Assembly (NCBI GenBank): GCA_046349215.1
Contig: JAXMCV010000002.1
Span: 992,001 to 1,056,000 of the forward strand
Reading direction: 5' to 3'
Length of the DNA: 64,000 nucleotides
DNA from: JAJXWB01 sp046349215
Lineage (GTDB): Bacteria > Pseudomonadota > Alphaproteobacteria > Rhizobiales > Beijerinckiaceae
Shown: positions 62,041 through 64,000 of the stretch, piece after piece
How the letters are laid out: each line of letters starts with the position of its first letter
Position numbering within the stretch: the stretch's first letter is position 1
Translations under genes and position numbers: made by a program
Notes under the pieces: model-generated
Told to the model about the DNA's origin: nothing
Database searches by the model: none
Seen by the model: only the letters and a program-made list of their open reading frames with translations

Positions 62041-63005
62041 TTCTGGTCTCCAATGGAATTGAGGACGTAGTCGCCGTTCGAGCCGAGCCCGCGGACTGCC
62101 ACGAGTTCGGCCAGACGCCGCTCGGCGCCGCGTCCAGCGAGCACCGCCACGACTTCGATGGTTTCGGCGATCAGCGCGCGCGGCACCGTGACCACGGCTT
62201 CCTGGATGAGTTGTTCGAGCCGACGCAGCGCGCCCAATCCGGAACCGGCATGAATGGTGCCGATCCCTCCGGGATGGCCGGTGCCCCAGGCCTTGAGGAG
62301 ATCGAGCGCCTCCGACCCGCGGACCTCCCCGATCGGAATGCGGTCCGGCCGCAGACGCAGCGACGAACGCACCAGTTCCGACAGCGAGACGATCCCGTCC
62401 TTGGTGCGGAGCGCCACCAGATTCGGCGCCTTGCATTGCAGTTCGCGCGTATCCTCGATCAGAACGACGCGATCCTCGGTCTTGGCGACCTCCGCGAGAA
62501 GAGCGTTCGTCAGCGTCGTCTTGCCCGTCGATGTGCCGCCGGCGACGAGAATGTTCTTTCGCGACTCGACGGCGTCACGAAGAGCAGCCGCCTGGTCCGC
62601 GCGCATGATCCCGGCTTCGACGTAGTCGTCGAGCGTGAAGACCGCGACCGCAGGCTTGCGAATGGCGAAGGTCGGCGCGGAGACCACGGGCGGCAGCAGG
62701 CCCTCGAACCGCTCACCCGTTTCCGGCAGCTCCGCGGAGACGCGGGGCGAGCCGTGATGCACTTCTGCGCCGACATGATGGGCGACGAGGCGGATGATCC
62801 GTTCGCCGTCGGCGTGTGACAGTCTCGAGCCCGTATCTTCGAGGCCGCCCGACAGGCGATCGACCCAGAGCTTGCCGTCGGGATTGAGCATCACCTCGAC
62901 GATCGAGGGATCCTCGAGATAGCCGGCGATGGAGGGTCCGAGCGCCGTGCGCAGCATACGCGCGCCGCGCGAGATCGCTTCGAGCTTGAGGGAATGCGCG
63001 TTCAA
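62037..63005 (-). CDS. trbB: conjugal transfer ATPase TrbB (VirB11-like)
   Basis: 322 residues. Walker A is GGTSTGKTT (156-164), the Asp box is VVLIEDTRELQC, Walker B-like PDRIPIGEVRGSEALDLL, and the His box is GHPGGIGTIHAGS. Hexameric traffic ATPase of the secretion apparatus. First gene of the trb operon, with a 153-nt gap to the CopG-type gene upstream. Confidence 0.96.
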   Translation of the reverse strand: MNAHSLKLEAISRGARMLRTALGPSIAGYLEDPSIVEVMLNPDGKLWVDRLSGGLEDTGSRLSHADGERIIRLVAHHVGAEVHHGSPRVSAELPETGERFEGLLPPVVSAPTFAIRKPAVAVFTLDDYVEAGIMRADQAAALRDAVESRKNILVAGGTSTGKTTLTNALLAEVAKTEDRVVLIEDTRELQCKAPNLVALRTKDGIVSLSELVRSSLRLRPDRIPIGEVRGSEALDLLKAWGTGHPGGIGTIHAGSGLGALRRLEQLIQEAVVTVPRALIAETIEVVAVLAGRGAERRLAELVAVRGLGSNGDYVLNSIGDQK

Positions 63006-63158
63006 GAGAGCCCCTGGTGAATTTGGATCGCGTTGCGCGTCCGCCGATGGGGCTCACTAAAACAGCGAGAATCCTGAGCTACGCAACAAGCGTCGCGGCG
63101 TCGTAGGGGTCTGGCGTGCGATGACAGGGGAACGGCGGAGCGGCGAAGGCGAGCTGCG

Positions 63159-63599
63159 CTATCGCTGATCGATTTTCGGTTCCGGATCGGACTGGCCCGA
63201 AATGTCTTCCGGAATTTCTTGCCGGAGCTTTGGTCCGCGCACGAGGCGACGTCCGAGCGCCGCGACGAATGAATCGTAGCGTTCGGCGCCTTTCGCGCGG
63301 GCTGCAGCTTGCGCCGGCTCGGGCAGCGCGGGCGTCGTATTCAGCCAGAAGCGAATGAACAGGGCGAGCGTCTCGACGGAAATCCCCGTATCCCGCTCCA
63401 CGCGCGCCATGCGCCTGTCGATCTGGTCGAGGCGTTTGACCACGGCCGCCTCTTGTCGTTCGGCCGCGTCCGGGGACAGGAACGATGCGATGGCCGCCTC
63501 GGCGATGAGCGACAGGGATTGCTCACGTCGCGCCGCATAGTCCGACAACGCCCGCATCGTCGCAGGGTCGAGATAGACGGACAGGCGTTCCTTTTTCAT
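63159..63599 (-). CDS. CopG-family ribbon-helix-helix protein, traG-associated
   Basis: 146 residues. The N-terminal MKKERLSVYLDPATMRALSD, then YAARREQSLSLIAEAAI, is a ribbon-helix-helix DNA-binding domain; a charged helix follows (VKRLDQIDRRMARVERDTGI). It lies between traG and trbB, a fixed position in Rhizobiales conjugation modules, and probably regulates transfer genes. The start lies 4 nt past the traG stop. Confidence 0.88.
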   Translation of the reverse strand: MKKERLSVYLDPATMRALSDYAARREQSLSLIAEAAIASFLSPDAAERQEAAVVKRLDQIDRRMARVERDTGISVETLALFIRFWLNTTPALPEPAQAAARAKGAERYDSFVAALGRRLVRGPKLRQEIPEDISGQSDPEPKIDQR

Positions 63600-63603
63600 C
63601 TGA

Positions 63604-64000
63604 TCACATCATGCCATCGCCCGGATCGAGCGCCGCCTGCCGCGCCACACGGCGCATCGAGCGGTCGACAGTCCGTTGTCGCGCGACATCGTCGTCTGAC
63701 TCGTCGGGAAGGTCGGGATCGAATTCATTGAGTTCGGGCGACATGAGCTGAGCATGGCGTTCGTGTAGGCTCGGCTCGCGATGGAGGCTCTCGCCACTCG
63801 GATCGTCGATCGCTTCGAATGAATGAGCGCCCTCGTTTGTGATCGGAACGCCGGGGGGCGCAGGCAGCTGGAGCGAACTCCAATCGTCCGACCTCGCCGT
63901 GACTTCGCGCGCGGTCGCCGCGGGCGGAGGCAAAATGCGCTCCCGAAACCGCTCGTCTTCGTAATATCGCGCCTTCTTCGCCCTTATCGGCGGCGCGCCG
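63604..64000 (-). CDS. traG: conjugal transfer coupling protein TraG, C-terminal part (cut by window end)
   Basis: The last 131 codons are visible. The frame is open to the edge and begins GAPPIRAKKARYYEDERFRE followed by RILPPPA, the typical TraG/VirD4 C-terminal sequence, then an acidic variable tail. The ATPase core lies outside. TraG couples the relaxosome to the trb channel. Start not seen. Confidence 0.85.
   Translation of the reverse strand, partial: GAPPIRAKKARYYEDERFRERILPPPAATAREVTARSDDWSSLQLPAPPGVPITNEGAHSFEAIDDPSGESLHREPSLHERHAQLMSPELNEFDPDLPDESDDDVARQRTVDRSMRRVARQAALDPGDGMM

Overview
The window is GC-rich DNA (mostly in the mid 60s percent by eye) from an alphaproteobacterium, most likely of the order Hyphomicrobiales (Rhizobiales). 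The evidence is a CckA-type hybrid kinase with a CtrA-like box in its upstream region, a single-cysteine DksA, a Usg-family protein, a DUF6867 protein next to livF, and a Rhizobiales-type traG/trb conjugation cluster. I cannot name the genus. No rRNA and no CRISPR array is present.

Region by region. 1-2.25 kb: an outer-membrane beta-barrel gene cut near its 3' end by a complete IS110-family (IS1111-type) insertion sequence. 2.26-12.9 kb: housekeeping genes (cckA, a fliO-like gene, dksA, icd, rpe, a lipoprotein, a cupin, a D-amino-acid dehydrogenase-like flavoprotein, a DUF892 ferritin-like protein, ccdA). 12.9-23.1 kb: a branched-chain amino-acid-type ABC importer (livH-livM-livG-livF, DUF6867) with four separate solute-binding-protein genes and an embedded brnT-brnA toxin-antitoxin pair. 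23.1-24.3 kb: an enol-lactonase-like hydrolase with a histone-H1-like tail. 24.4-30.0 kb: a molybdenum-hydroxylase / CO-dehydrogenase maturation operon (coxD- and coxE-like genes, a split XdhC, a molybdopterin-binding protein, a MobA-like nucleotidyltransferase) without structural subunits. 30.0-37.0 kb: DoxX, Usg, a GGDEF-EAL protein, map-radC, then fkbM, a CinA/MoaB-type gene and gpt.

37.0-38.3 kb is a recombination scar. It holds the 5' half of a tRNA-Leu(UAA) gene, an AT-rich patch, a complete tRNA-Leu(UAA) gene interrupted by a group I intron, the 3' half of a tRNA-Arg(ACG) gene, a short tandem repeat and a broken IS5-type transposase.

38.3-52.2 kb is a fatty-acid / medium-chain polyhydroxyalkanoate (PHA) module. 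It has ETF-ubiquinone oxidoreductase on the minus strand, a 467-bp intergenic region with 21-bp-phased repeats, an AraC-type regulator, and a long co-directional gene run: acyl-CoA ligase, MaoC hydratase, class II-like PHA synthase, PHA depolymerase, DUF445, phasin, DUF6489, etfB, etfA, acyl-CoA dehydrogenase. Together these could activate fatty acids, oxidise them, divert intermediates to PHA granules, and pass electrons through ETF to quinone.

52.6-64.0 kb is a conjugative type IV secretion module (LysR, DUF2274, trbI-G-F-L-K-J-E-D-C-B, a CopG-type protein, traG), typical of integrative and conjugative elements. The PHA module is a plausible cargo region of that element. The most unusual items are the intron-bearing tRNA-Leu beside tRNA half-genes, the guide-like matches in the non-coding end of the IS110-family element, and the phased repeats in front of the PHA regulator.
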